Shown here: positions 9,501-18,713 of the stretch, piece by piece | How positions within the stretch are numbered: the stretch's first letter is position 1 | How the letters are laid out: each line of letters begins with the position of its first letter | Source: Bradyrhizobium diazoefficiens | GTDB taxonomy: Bacteria; Pseudomonadota; Alphaproteobacteria; Rhizobiales; Xanthobacteraceae | Reading direction: 5' to 3' | Length of the DNA: 64,000 bases | Assembly: GCF_018129965.1 (NCBI RefSeq) | Contig: NZ_JAFCKW010000004.1 | Span: 1-64,000 of the forward strand | Program-made: the position numbers and the translations under genes | The notes under the pieces: model-generated | Seen by the model: only the letters and a program-made list of their open reading frames with translations | The model's database searches: none | Told to the model about the DNA's origin: nothing

Positions 9501-10556
9501 ATGGAGCAGGACCTTCAGAAAGACACAGCGCGCACACAAGCCCAGACCGGTGCGCCGGGCGTCTGGCAGAGGATCCAGACCTGGGATAGCCGGCTCTCGG
9601 TCACGAAGGGATTGACGGCGGTCACCTTGCTGACCGGCTTCCTCGGCGGATACTTCCAGTATCTGAATTCCTACGATCAGAAGGTCGGTGAGCAGGCCAA
9701 GGCTGACATGGAGAAGGCCACGCAAACCTTCCTCGATATTTCCGACGCGTTCGCAGAAGTCCAGATGCAGCAGGAGAACCTGCTGCCCGACCCATTCCAG
9801 CCGCTGAAGGCGCAGGCAAGTCCCGCCTTCATCGCTGTGGATGCGAAGACGCTGGAACCGCTGGCGGACTATCTTAAAACACGGGCGGCCTTACGACGAA
9901 ACGGCGCGATCTTCGCACGCAAGGCGGAGATCTACATCGACTGGCCCAGCGATCTCGGCCGTGACGCCGCGGCGGAGCATACCCTGGATCAGGATCCGCT
10001 GACGGCCACGCTGCTTGCGAAGTACAATTTCGACTGCGACGCCGAGGCCAATCAACCGCAGTTCAAGGGTGCGATCTACAACGGCGGAGATCCCGGGCGC
10101 CCGAGCGAAGAGCTCTGCAACGACCCGATGGCCAATGGATTGAAGTCCTATGTCAATCTCTGTGCCCGGCATCCGGACGGGACGGTCGATCCGCTGCAGA
10201 AGGTCATCACCATCAACTGGTGGAGCGCCAAGCACCACGTTCTGGTGATGCACCATTGCTTCGATGCACTGCGCAGCCAACCGAACGCGCTGCAGGCGCC
10301 CGCATCGAGCAACGATGCTCCCAACGACCGCAAGCAGGACGCGATGAGGCCGTGGAGCACCAGCGAGCAAAGGCTGCAGCTTCAGGCGCGCCGGCTCGAC
10401 GCTTTCATGACGCTGACCATGTCGCAACTGGAGCGCATCAGGGTTCGATACCGTCCCACCGGCTTCGTATGCCATCTCCCGCTGGTGCGCGACGCCCTCG
10501 GCTATTTCAGCAACGAGTGCCTGCCGATCCAGCCGGCTAGGACCGAGCGCATGTGA
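9501..10556 (+). CDS. Membrane-anchored protein of unknown function
   Basis: I do not recognise this 351-aa protein. It has a short cytoplasmic N terminus, one transmembrane segment at about residues 37-57 (GLTAVTLLTGFLGGYFQYL), and a long soluble domain predicted to face the periplasm. Cys residues lie in several pairs (CDAE, LCND, LCARH, HHCF, VCHL, NECL), suggesting disulfides, and TINWWSAKHHVLVMHHCF is a striking aromatic/His patch. GGAGG five bases before the ATG supports the start. The next gene, 154 bp downstream on the same strand, is also a single-span membrane protein. Confidence 0.65.
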   Translation: MEQDLQKDTARTQAQTGAPGVWQRIQTWDSRLSVTKGLTAVTLLTGFLGGYFQYLNSYDQKVGEQAKADMEKATQTFLDISDAFAEVQMQQENLLPDPFQPLKAQASPAFIAVDAKTLEPLADYLKTRAALRRNGAIFARKAEIYIDWPSDLGRDAAAEHTLDQDPLTATLLAKYNFDCDAEANQPQFKGAIYNGGDPGRPSEELCNDPMANGLKSYVNLCARHPDGTVDPLQKVITINWWSAKHHVLVMHHCFDALRSQPNALQAPASSNDAPNDRKQDAMRPWSTSEQRLQLQARRLDAFMTLTMSQLERIRVRYRPTGFVCHLPLVRDALGYFSNECLPIQPARTERM

Positions 10557-10709
10557 GATCGGGACGCCAGCACCTCGCCATCCCCTCGCTCAATCGACAC
10601 CGCGCCGCCTGCGTGGGTCGAACTGGCGGGCGAGGTTATGCCGTGGCTCAGGGCTGCCAATCGCCGGGCCCCAATTGCGCTGGACCAAAAGGCTGACTAG
10701 GACGTTCGG

Positions 10710-11291
10710 ATGAGCACCGAATCGCCTCCGGAATGGCCCGCCGTGGACCCGCCGCCTTTCATCCCCGCGCCTCGGCGGCGGTGGCCGATCGTGCTCCTGA
10801 TGATGGTGGTCATGGCACTCGCGGGCGCAGGGGCGTCTTATGCCTGGCTGACGCCCGGATTGTTCAGTCAGGCCGCGGATCGCGAGGCCGGGGAAGCCGA
10901 TGCTGGCGCCAATGACAAGGCGGTCATGACCGATTTGCTGGCCGCGGCACAGAAGACGTCCGACGATCTGGCGGCGATCGACCGGACCATCGCCAGTCAG
11001 CAGGAGCAACTCAAGGCCATCGTCAATCAGCTTGCCGAGCTCAGTTCGAAGGTCGACGCGCTGAAGAGTTCGGTCCCGCAGGCGCCGGTCGCCCCGTCCC
11101 GTCTGCCTCCGCCCCCTGTCGCGATGCCATCCGCCGCGGTGCCTCCCGTCGCGGTGCCTCCCGTCGCGCCGGCGCCAATGGCGCGTGTCGCCCCGAAGCC
11201 AAAGAAGCCACCGCGCGAACTGACCCCGACAGGGCCGATCTCAGTCGGAGGAGCGCCGCTGAACGTGACGCCGGACGCGACCGTGCGCTGA
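10710..11291 (+). CDS. Single-span membrane protein with coiled coil and proline-rich tail
   Basis: This 193-aa protein is unrecognised. It has a proline-rich cytoplasmic start, one transmembrane segment at about 25-45, a predicted coiled coil at about 70-115 (heptad-like TIASQQEQLKAIVNQLAEL), then a Pro/Ala/Val-rich stretch with near repeats of the unit VPPVA and a basic KPKKP patch. The design fits a periplasm-spanning or cell-wall-contacting linker. Upstream of the ATG is TAGGAC. Confidence 0.65.
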   Translation: MSTESPPEWPAVDPPPFIPAPRRRWPIVLLMMVVMALAGAGASYAWLTPGLFSQAADREAGEADAGANDKAVMTDLLAAAQKTSDDLAAIDRTIASQQEQLKAIVNQLAELSSKVDALKSSVPQAPVAPSRLPPPPVAMPSAAVPPVAVPPVAPAPMARVAPKPKKPPRELTPTGPISVGGAPLNVTPDATVR

Positions 11292-11394
11292 GCCGGGGAC
11301 TCCAAGTCATGACGAGAACCCGGCTCTTCCGAGCCGGAGCAGCAAGTTGAGATGAGCGAAGGAGCCATCAATTGCAGCCGAACATCGCGGCCGG

Positions 11395-12223
11395 CTACGC
11401 CTTCGTTCCGCTGCCGATGATCGCGGGCATTGGCACGTCGAACAGGCCGTCACGCGTGCGAAAGCCCGCAATTTCATGTTCGAAATAGACGATCATTTTC
11501 GAGATGACATCCTCAGTTTGAGCGGCAAGCAGTGCGCGGGTTCGCACGGTGCCCTCGTTTACGGCGTCGATGAACTGCCTGCCGGATTTCAAGGGCCAGG
11601 ATTGCGCAAAGCGGCTCGCTTCCACGCGGGTGAAACCAATTCCAGCCAGCACATCTCGCATTGTCTCGATCGTGCTGAACTGGAAGATGTTGGGCCCGTG
11701 AGGTAGCGGAACGTCGAGGTTCGCATGCGCGTGAACCGCCTGTAGACGAGCCCCAAGCCCGTCACGGGCGCCTCGTTGTCCCATACGGATAATCCCGTAC
11801 GTCCACCCGGTCGCAGCACGCGCAATATCTCTCGCAACGCCTTCTCCGGATCGGGTACGTGCATGATGCCGTAGCCACAGACCGCCGCGTCGAATGAATT
11901 GTCCGCGAAGGGCAGTTCGGTCGCATCGCCGCTTTGAAATGAGGCTCCGGGCACGAGCTTTCGCGCCAGAGCGACGACGCCGGGAAAGTCTATGCCGCTG
12001 CCGTGGCCTTGCGCTTGACGGCGGCTGCCGACAGCATGCCGGGCCCGCAGCTTATGTCGAGCAATCGCGAGCCCTCGCCGACTCCGGCTGCATCGAGCGT
12101 GGCTTCCACCGTTTGCCAGGTCACCGCACCGAAAGTGTTGTCGTAGCCTTCGATGTGGCTTCCCCAGCCCTGCCGCTCGAACTCGATGTAATTGACGGGA
12201 TCGTTCGATTTCTGAATATTCAT
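11395..12223 (-). pseudogene. Class I SAM-dependent methyltransferase, broken by two frameshifts
   Basis: Three overlapping frames together read as one UbiE-like methyltransferase of about 270 aa. The N-terminal part gives [16 protein letters not shown] (SAM motif I). It loses frame near 11995-12003, where the next frame resumes with [20 protein letters not shown] and [20 protein letters not shown]. Frame is lost again near 11735-11742, after TGLGLVYR, and resumes with [19 protein letters not shown] to the stop at 11395. Each break is explained by a one-base change. Unless both are assembly errors, the gene is dead. Confidence 0.8.
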
Positions 12224-12423
12224 GAAGTCGGAACCTGCATGCGAATGAAATCAGGGCCCCTCATCGGCAGCCAGTTGCAATAACACCGGCCGCGCCTTGC
12301 CTTCGGGAGGCCAGGATGACCCGCCCGCAAGATAGGCGCAACCGGCGGCACGCTACGCGGAAAACATTGCGTGGATTGCAGCGAGCCAATAGGCTCTCCT
12401 CAGACTAGGGCTGAGGGGCTATC

Positions 12424-13347
12424 GTGGAACGAGACGAACTCGAACGCCTTGTCGGCGGCAGGCTACGGCTGGGTTTCGACGAGATTTTGAACCACCCCCG
12501 CCTGCCGGAGGCGCGTCACGCCTATCTCGAAAGCTTCGTCGGCCTCTACCAGGGTGACCCGTTCCTGGTTCGCCTGCTGCTGCAGGCGGGCCGCTTTCTG
12601 GTGTTTCATAGCGTGGCGGTGCTCGAGGCCGCGCAGGATCTGTCGCGCCGCGAGACCTGGTTCACGGTGGCTGCACTCAAGCAGCAACTCGCCATGTTCG
12701 GCTATGCCAGTGACCGGCAGGTGGATCATCTCGTCGCCCGGCTGCGCGAGGTCGGCTTCCTGGAGCAGCGTCGCGCTCCCGGCGACGGGCGCGTTCGGCT
12801 GCTTGCGTCCACGCCCGCGCTGCGCGCGCATCATGCCGAATGGCTGGCCACGCACTACGTTCCGCTGGCGATGCTGTTCCCCGATCATGATTACAGCCCC
12901 GTGATGTCGCGCAATCGCGCCTTTCACGCCCTGCACTGCGGTGCATGTCTGCCATTCACCGCCGTGTCCGCCCGCCTGATGATGACGCTGCCGGACACGC
13001 TGCTGTTCTTCATGCACGCGGCGGGCCCGCTGATCCAGAATGCCGTGCTCAAGGCGGCCATGGATGCGGCCGATCCGAACGCAGCGGTCCCCTATATCGA
13101 CGCCGCCGATCGCTTCGGCGTCTCCCGGACCCATGTGCGCAACCTGATGAAGGATGCGGAAGCGGCCGGTCTGGTCAAAATCACCGGCCGGGGCGGCCGG
13201 AGCATCCTGATCCAGCCGCGCTTCTGGGCCAGCTACGACCGCGGACTGGCCGTGGGGATGTATCTGCACGACGCCGTGCATGTCGTCGCGATGCAGCGCT
13301 GGGCCGCTGCGGATGAGGGCACGACGTCCATGCAGGCCGCACAGTGA
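12424..13347 (+). CDS. Protein with two winged-helix domains, probable transcription regulator
   Basis: This 307-aa protein has a MarR-like winged helix at about residues 78-130 (TVAALKQQLAMFGYASDRQV, then GRVRLLASTP as wing) and a second one at about 222-265 (IDAADRFGVSRTHVRNLMKD, then GLVKITGRGGRSILI as wing). The region between them is hydrophobic and helical with two Cys. I do not recognise a named family. The GTG start follows GAGGGG. It is divergent from the broken methyltransferase gene, which it might once have regulated. Confidence 0.7.
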   Translation: MERDELERLVGGRLRLGFDEILNHPRLPEARHAYLESFVGLYQGDPFLVRLLLQAGRFLVFHSVAVLEAAQDLSRRETWFTVAALKQQLAMFGYASDRQVDHLVARLREVGFLEQRRAPGDGRVRLLASTPALRAHHAEWLATHYVPLAMLFPDHDYSPVMSRNRAFHALHCGACLPFTAVSARLMMTLPDTLLFFMHAAGPLIQNAVLKAAMDAADPNAAVPYIDAADRFGVSRTHVRNLMKDAEAAGLVKITGRGGRSILIQPRFWASYDRGLAVGMYLHDAVHVVAMQRWAAADEGTTSMQAAQ

Positions 13348-13547
13348 CGTCGGGCCATTCGAGCTGAAGCGCGAAAGAGATCGCGATGAACGTCATCGCG
13401 CTTAACAAGCGCGGATTTCTGCCAGCCCCCCCGGGCGGCTCGACGGCGGCCATATACGCAAGCTTTTCCAAGCGCTGATCGCAATTCGGGACTATCCTGG
13501 CGTGCGTCATTTTCAAACGGCCGCTGTTTTCCCCAGAGAGATTTTTC

Positions 13548-13853
13548 ATGACCGAAGCCAAAACCAATGATCCGAGCCTGCAGCGCATCTCACTTCCCGC
13601 CCTGGGGACAGCGTCCCTCCTGGCGATCCTGATCGCCTTTGGGCTGCACGCACTTTTCATCTCCGGCCCTGCCATGCGCGCTGCGGCACGCGGCGATCTC
13701 AAACAGTCGATCGCGGATGAGGATCGCGACGTCTGTGCGACGCTCGGCATTCGCGCCACGGACACTGCGTTTCCCGCCTGCAGCAGAGGGCTGGCGATCG
13801 TCCGCCAGAAGCAGGTCGATCGTGACACCGCGGCCGCGCTGGGCGTTCTCTAG
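13548..13853 (+). CDS. Small membrane protein of unknown function
   Basis: This 101-aa protein has one transmembrane segment at about residues 18-40 (LGTASLLAILIAFGLHALF) and a short hydrophilic C-terminal domain with two Cys (DVCATLG and PACSRG). AGAGAG upstream supports the start. The gene converges on the TSUP permease and the two stop codons share the four bases CTAG. Confidence 0.65.
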   Translation: MTEAKTNDPSLQRISLPALGTASLLAILIAFGLHALFISGPAMRAAARGDLKQSIADEDRDVCATLGIRATDTAFPACSRGLAIVRQKQVDRDTAAALGVL

Positions 13854-14620
13854 CCGACCAGCTGCTTGACCGCGGCCGAGATCATCACCAGCCCGCCGGT
13901 GATCACGGCGGCATCGAGGATCACGGTGTGGATGTGCACCGGCATTCGCTCGACGAAGGCTTTTGCCAGGAACGCGCCGGGGATCGCGATGCCTCCGATC
14001 AGCAGCGCGAGGGCGAGGACCTGTGCGGTGACGGCGCCGGCAAGACCAAACACCGAGATCTTGATGAGGCCGGTGCCGAGCGAGATCATCGCGTCGGTTG
14101 CGATCACGGCGGCGCCCTCGAGGCCCGCGGCCATCAGCAGCGACAGCAGGATCACGCCGGAGCCGGAGGTGCCGCCGACCAGCACGCCGTAGCCGACGGA
14201 GCCGGCGGCGAGACCGGCATCGCCGATCCTGACCTGCCGGCGGCGAAGCACGCGGCGCAGCGGCACGCTCAGGATCAGCATCGAGCCGATCACCAGCGCC
14301 GCGCCGGCATTGGTGAGACGCGTGTAGCCCCAGGCGCCGAGCGCCGTCGTCAGCGCCGCGCAGGCGAGCACGATCAGCGCGCGGCGGCGATCGGCATGGC
14401 GGAGATAGGCGATCGCCCGGCTGGCATTGGTGAAGATGGCAGAGATCGCGATGATCGGCACCACGGGCTCGGCGCCGACCAGAGGCACCAGCACCAGGGG
14501 CATCAGCGCGCCGGTGCCGTAGCCGGCGAGACCGCCGATGACCGAAGCAAACAACGCCATCGACGCGACCAGCAGGAGCTGGACAATCGAGATATCGGCG
14601 AAGCCTGAGACGATGGTCAA
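13850..14620 (-). CDS. TSUP family (TauE/SafE) sulfite exporter-like permease
   Basis: This protein of about 256 aa has seven or eight hydrophobic segments and the TSUP hallmarks GGLAGYGTGALMPL in the first helix pair and GGTSGSGVILLSLLMAAGL in the second half. The family transports organosulfonates, sulfite or other anions across the inner membrane. The start is most likely TTG at 14620, overlapping the stop of the upstream CCA enzyme gene as TTGA, which suggests translational coupling; no good upstream ATG exists. It is the last gene of a five-gene operon. Confidence 0.85.
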   Translation of the reverse strand: MTIVSGFADISIVQLLLVASMALFASVIGGLAGYGTGALMPLVLVPLVGAEPVVPIIAISAIFTNASRAIAYLRHADRRRALIVLACAALTTALGAWGYTRLTNAGAALVIGSMLILSVPLRRVLRRRQVRIGDAGLAAGSVGYGVLVGGTSGSGVILLSLLMAAGLEGAAVIATDAMISLGTGLIKISVFGLAGAVTAQVLALALLIGGIAIPGAFLAKAFVERMPVHIHTVILDAAVITGGLVMISAAVKQLVG

Positions 14621-15873
14621 TTTTTCTGGTCGCGGCTGATTCGTGCTGCAGCTTGATCTGCGATGGAAGCGAGCGCCGCTTCCTCTAGGGGAAAATCCGC
14701 CGCGAGCCAAGCGTCCTCGGCGAGCGTCAACACATGTCCGAGCCCGGGCCCTTCGGTCATGCCGCGTGCGATGAAGTCGGCGGCTTTCAACGGAAATTTC
14801 GGCGCGGTCCAGCGTTGCGGCAGTTCGGCGAGCGCGCGCCAGGACGACGAACGCGGGTCATTCTCCATACGCGCCCAGCCGAGCAACACGCGATCGTGAT
14901 AGCGCTCCGCGCCGAGCCGGTAGAGCAGCCGCCGCGCATGGGCCGCGTCCTTGGCCGCCAGCCGCCACCAGCGGTGGCCCATCGAATCCAGCGCCTTGGC
15001 TTCGGCATTGGACAGGCGCAGCCGCGTCGCAACGCGCTTGGCGTCTTCCGTCACCGCCACCGTCAGCGCCGCGAGGCGCCGCGTGGGACTGGCGGGCAGG
15101 CCGAGCTCGCGCTCGATCGCGATCATGGTCGCGAGCGGCCCGGTATAGGCGACGCCGCCGATCAGCGCCTGCAGCAATCCGCCCTCGGCCATCGCCAGCG
15201 CGGCGACGGATGCACCGCCGGCCACCAGCAGCTTCAGCATCTCCATCCGCACCCGTTCGGCCGACAGGCTGGCCAGCCCCGCCCGCCCCCGGATGCAGGC
15301 GAGAGTGCCGTCGCGATCGGGCTCGCCGGCGCCGAAGGCGGCATGGATGCGAAAGAAACGCAGGATCCGCAAATAATCCTCGGCGATGCGCTGGTCGGGA
15401 TCGCCGATGAAGCGCACGCGGCGCGCGGCGGCGTCCGCGATGCCGCCGACATGGTCGTAGACGACGCCGTTCGCGTCGACCGACAGGCCGTTCATGGTGA
15501 AGTCGCGCCGCTCGGCGTCCCTGACCCAGTCGCGGCCGAATGCGACCCTGGCCTTGCGGCCGAAGGTTTCGGTGTCCTCGCGCAACGTGGTGACTTCATA
15601 GGGCTGGCCGTCGATGACCAGCGTGATGGTGCCGTGGTCGATCCCGGTCGGCACGCTCTTGATGCCCGCGGCCCTGGCACGTCGCACCACTTCGTCGGGC
15701 GGCGCCGTGGTCGCGATGTCGATGTCGCCGGGCGTCAAGCCGAGCAGCGCGTTGCGTACGGCACCGCCGACCACCCGCGCCTCCTCGCCATTGGCATTGA
15801 GCAGCTCCAGCACGCGCGCGGTGCCACCCGAGATCAGCCAGGGAGCATCGGCGAGCAAAGGCTGGGCGCTCAT
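14617..15873 (-). CDS. cca: CCA tRNA nucleotidyltransferase
   Basis: This 418-aa class II nucleotidyltransferase has the head motif VVGGAVRNALLG, the catalytic aspartates in GDIDIATTA, RRDFTMNGLSVD, and the tRNA-binding block EDYLRILRFFRIHAAF. It adds or repairs the 3' CCA end of tRNAs in the cytoplasm. Two adjacent ATGs (15876 and 15873) follow GGGGCGGC; the second has the better spacing. It sits 10 bases downstream of the DUF6111 gene and overlaps the TSUP gene. Confidence 0.94.
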   Translation of the reverse strand: MSAQPLLADAPWLISGGTARVLELLNANGEEARVVGGAVRNALLGLTPGDIDIATTAPPDEVVRRARAAGIKSVPTGIDHGTITLVIDGQPYEVTTLREDTETFGRKARVAFGRDWVRDAERRDFTMNGLSVDANGVVYDHVGGIADAAARRVRFIGDPDQRIAEDYLRILRFFRIHAAFGAGEPDRDGTLACIRGRAGLASLSAERVRMEMLKLLVAGGASVAALAMAEGGLLQALIGGVAYTGPLATMIAIERELGLPASPTRRLAALTVAVTEDAKRVATRLRLSNAEAKALDSMGHRWWRLAAKDAAHARRLLYRLGAERYHDRVLLGWARMENDPRSSSWRALAELPQRWTAPKFPLKAADFIARGMTEGPGLGHVLTLAEDAWLAADFPLEEAALASIADQAAARISRDQKN

Positions 15874-15883
15874 CATGCCGCCC

Positions 15884-16147
15884 CTATTTTTCCACGCCCG
15901 GCACCAGCCTGCCGTTCTCGACATGGGCGGGAACATAGGTTGAATCCGGCGCGGCGCCGGAGAACTGCGCAAAGCCGATCAGTCCCGCGATGACGAGCAC
16001 GAGCGCGACCAGGACGAGGCGCGAGAGAATGGTGACCGGCCAGGACGATTGCACGAACAGGCCGGACCTGCTGGCTGCCAGGAACAGCGCATAGACGGCG
16101 AAGGGAATGAGGAAAATTCCGATCTCGGTCAGAACCGGCCGGATCAT
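15884..16147 (-). CDS. DUF6111 family small membrane protein
   Basis: This 87-aa protein has two transmembrane segments (about residues 8-25 and 40-62) and a short hydrophilic tail containing YVPAHVENGRLVPG, the pattern of the DUF6111 family found in Rhizobiales next to cca. The start overlaps the stop of the NUDIX gene as ATGA. Function unknown. Confidence 0.8.
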   Translation of the reverse strand: MIRPVLTEIGIFLIPFAVYALFLAASRSGLFVQSSWPVTILSRLVLVALVLVIAGLIGFAQFSGAAPDSTYVPAHVENGRLVPGVEK

Positions 16148-16839
16148 GATGAATAGATCCGCTCATAGAGAATACGCAGCATTCCGGCCGTCGCCCCCCA
16201 GATGTAGCGTTCCGCGAACGGCATCGCGTAATAGGACCGCTCCAGCCCGCGGAATTCCTTGCTGTGCACCTGATGGTTCGACGGGTTCATGAGGAAGGAT
16301 AGCGGCACCTCGAAGGCGTCATCAACCTCGGAACGGTTGATGCGAAGTTCGAAGCCCGGCCGCACCCTGGCGACCGTCGGCAGGATGCGGAAGCCGAAGG
16401 CGGTGCCGTAGAGATCGAGATAGCCGAGCGGCTCGACGAAGTCTCTGGACAGCCCGACCTCCTCCTCGGCCTCGCGCAGCGCCGCATCGAGCGGCGAGGC
16501 GTCGGTGGCGTCGATCTTGCCGCCGGGAAAGGCGATCTGGCCCGCATGGTCGTTGAGATGCGCCGCGCGCTGCGTCAGCAGGATGGTCGGCTCGGGATGA
16601 TCGACCACGGCGATCAGCACCGCCGCCGGACGCACCGGCTGCTCGCGCGCGACGATCTCGAGCATCTTGTCGGTGCCGGGATCGCCCGAAGACGGAACGA
16701 TGTTCGGATCGTAGAGACCAAGCGGCACGTCGAAGCCGAGCTTCGCGTTGGCGCGGGCGAAGAAATCCGCAGCGCCCAGCACGACAGGCTCGTGCTCAGG
16801 CCCGTTCAGGGGCCCGTTCCTGGAGATAGGCTTGTTCAA
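16144..16839 (-). CDS. CoA pyrophosphatase, NUDIX family
   Basis: This 231-aa NUDIX hydrolase carries the motif specific to coenzyme A pyrophosphatases, LLTQRAAHLNDHAGQIAFPG, directly ahead of the NUDIX box with REAEEEVG. It would hydrolyse CoA or oxidised CoA to 3'-phosphoadenosine phosphate and phosphopantetheine. It overlaps both the upstream DUF1285 gene and the downstream DUF6111 gene by four bases, so translation is probably coupled. Confidence 0.9.
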   Translation of the reverse strand: MNKPISRNGPLNGPEHEPVVLGAADFFARANAKLGFDVPLGLYDPNIVPSSGDPGTDKMLEIVAREQPVRPAAVLIAVVDHPEPTILLTQRAAHLNDHAGQIAFPGGKIDATDASPLDAALREAEEEVGLSRDFVEPLGYLDLYGTAFGFRILPTVARVRPGFELRINRSEVDDAFEVPLSFLMNPSNHQVHSKEFRGLERSYYAMPFAERYIWGATAGMLRILYERIYSS

Positions 16840-17447
16840 AGCGCGGCCCTCACCTGTTCCGCGTCGGCCATGGCGAAGAACTCGCCGGCCGACTCGACGC
16901 CGAACATCGGCTGGCCATCGACCATCCGCTCCTCGCCCATGTCAACCAGATCGTAATAGAGCGCGCGGGTGACCTTGGCCCAGAGATCGGCACGGACATG
17001 CAGATAGGGCGTCAGCCCGCCGTCCGCCGCCTGCGCAAAGCGCAGCCGGTGCGCGGCGTCGCAGGTGACCCAGTCGTCGACATTGGTGCGGAAGCTGAGC
17101 ACGCGACGGCTGCCCTCGCCGTCCTTCTGCATCTCCACCGCCATGAACGGCGCGTCGTCGACGCGAATGCCGACCTTCTCCACGGGCGTGACGAGGAAAT
17201 ACTTGTCGCCTTCGCGCTTCAGGACCGTGGAGAACAGACGGACCAGCGCCGGACGGCCGATTGGCGTGCCCAAGTAGAACCATGTACCGTCAGCGGCGAT
17301 TCGCATGTCGAGATCGCCGCAAAACGGCGGATTCCACAGATGCACCGGAGGCAGGCCCTTTTTGGCGCCTTCGGCACTGGCAGCACTTTTGGCGGCGGCA
17401 GTCAGCCCCTCAAGTCCGTGATCGGCGCTCTGCCCTTGGTTCGCCAT
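16836..17447 (-). CDS. DUF1285 domain-containing protein
   Basis: This 203-aa protein shows the DUF1285 features: HLWNPPFCGDLDMRIAADG followed by WFYLGTPIGR near residues 36-65, then VEKVGIRVDDAPF and DLWAKVTRALYYDLV. The fold is beta-rich and its role is unknown. It is the first gene of the minus-strand operon leading to cca and is divergent from the MoxR operon with 267 bases between. Confidence 0.87.
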   Translation of the reverse strand: MANQGQSADHGLEGLTAAAKSAASAEGAKKGLPPVHLWNPPFCGDLDMRIAADGTWFYLGTPIGRPALVRLFSTVLKREGDKYFLVTPVEKVGIRVDDAPFMAVEMQKDGEGSRRVLSFRTNVDDWVTCDAAHRLRFAQAADGGLTPYLHVRADLWAKVTRALYYDLVDMGEERMVDGQPMFGVESAGEFFAMADAEQVRAAL

Positions 17448-17492
17448 GGTTTACCCTGACTTTGTCTTTGGCACGATTGGTGCAGGTTGTCG

Positions 17493-17515
17493 GTACGTCT
17501 ACTCTGTACGTCTAC
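17493..17515. repeat. Direct repeat in the MoxR/DUF1285 divergent promoter region
   Basis: GTACGTCTAC occurs twice (17493-17502 and 17506-17515), separated by three bases, in the 267-base region between two divergent operons. The 13-base period puts the copies on nearly the same helix face region, as in some regulator sites. No factor can be named. Confidence 0.4.
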
Positions 17516-17714
17516 GTTGTCCGCGGGTGGAGGGTTCCACCCCGGGTTACTGCGGTGTGGAGGTCGCCACTTCGTGATGCCCTACATATGCCTAAGCCGA
17601 TATGGTGGGGATAGGTTAATTCAACGAATACATGGCCTTCCTGCAAGTCTAGCATAAGGTTCGTGTGAGGGAATGACGACGCTGGAAAGCGCGGCAGGCT
17701 GAAGGAGCTGACGG

Positions 17715-18713
17715 ATGGCGGAGAGTGTCGAGAAACTCGAAGACGGGATCGTCCGTTCGGCCGAGCAGGTATCGGCCCAGGTGCGTGCGGCGAAAGACGC
17801 GATCGCGTCGGTCATCTTCGGCCAGGACCGCGTGATCGAGAACACGCTGGTCACCATCCTCTCCGGCGGCCATGCTCTGCTGATCGGCGTGCCGGGTCTT
17901 GCCAAGACCAAGCTGGTGGAGACGCTCGGCGTCACGCTCGGCCTCGATGCCAAGCGCATCCAGTTCACGCCCGATCTGATGCCGTCGGACATTCTCGGCG
18001 CCGAAGTGCTGGACGAGAGCACCGCGGGCAAGCGCGCGTTCCGCTTCATCGCCGGTCCCGTGTTCGCGCAGCTGCTGATGGCCGACGAGATCAACCGCGC
18101 CAGCCCGCGCACGCAGTCGGCGCTGCTGCAGGCGATGCAGGAGCAGCACATCACCGTCGCCGGTGCGCGCCATGATTTGCCGAAGCCGTTCCACGTGCTT
18201 GCCACGCAGAATCCGCTTGAGCAGGAAGGCACCTACCCGCTGCCCGAAGCGCAGCTCGACCGCTTCCTGATGGAGATCGACGTCGACTATCCCGATCGCG
18301 ACGCCGAGCGTCGCATCCTGTTCGAAACCACCGGCGCGGACGAAACGCTGGCCAAGGGTTCGATGAGCGCGGAGGCGCTGATCACCGCGCAGCGTCTGGT
18401 GCGCCGCCTGCCGGTCGGCGATTCCGTGGTCGAGGCGATCCTGTCGCTGGTCCGCTCGGCCCGTCCGGGCGAGGAGAGCGGCGAGACCGGCAAGTTCATC
18501 GCCTGGGGTCCCGGTCCGCGCGCCAGCCAATCCCTGATGCTCGCCGTGCGCGCACGCGCGCTGATCGACGGACGTCTCGCGCCGTCGATCGACGACGTGC
18601 TCGACCTTGCCGAGCCCGTGCTGAAGCACCGCATGGCGCTGACGTTCCAGGCGCGCGCCGAAGGCCGCACGATCCCGGACGTGATCAAGCAATTGAAGAC
18701 GCGGATCGGTTGA
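17715..18713 (+). CDS. MoxR family AAA+ ATPase
   Basis: This 332-aa AAA+ protein has Walker A GVPGLAKTK (58-66), Walker B LLMADEIN (120-127), a sensor-like ATQNPLEQEGTYPLPEAQ and LDRFLM. MoxR ATPases act as chaperones for assembling or activating complexes, often with von Willebrand A or DUF58 partners. It leads a four-gene operon (MoxR, DUF58, DUF4159 membrane protein, second membrane protein). The same layout in Rhizobium leguminosarum (RL3499-RL3502) is needed for normal cell envelope and shape. The start follows GAAGGAGC. Confidence 0.93.
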   Translation: MAESVEKLEDGIVRSAEQVSAQVRAAKDAIASVIFGQDRVIENTLVTILSGGHALLIGVPGLAKTKLVETLGVTLGLDAKRIQFTPDLMPSDILGAEVLDESTAGKRAFRFIAGPVFAQLLMADEINRASPRTQSALLQAMQEQHITVAGARHDLPKPFHVLATQNPLEQEGTYPLPEAQLDRFLMEIDVDYPDRDAERRILFETTGADETLAKGSMSAEALITAQRLVRRLPVGDSVVEAILSLVRSARPGEESGETGKFIAWGPGPRASQSLMLAVRARALIDGRLAPSIDDVLDLAEPVLKHRMALTFQARAEGRTIPDVIKQLKTRIG

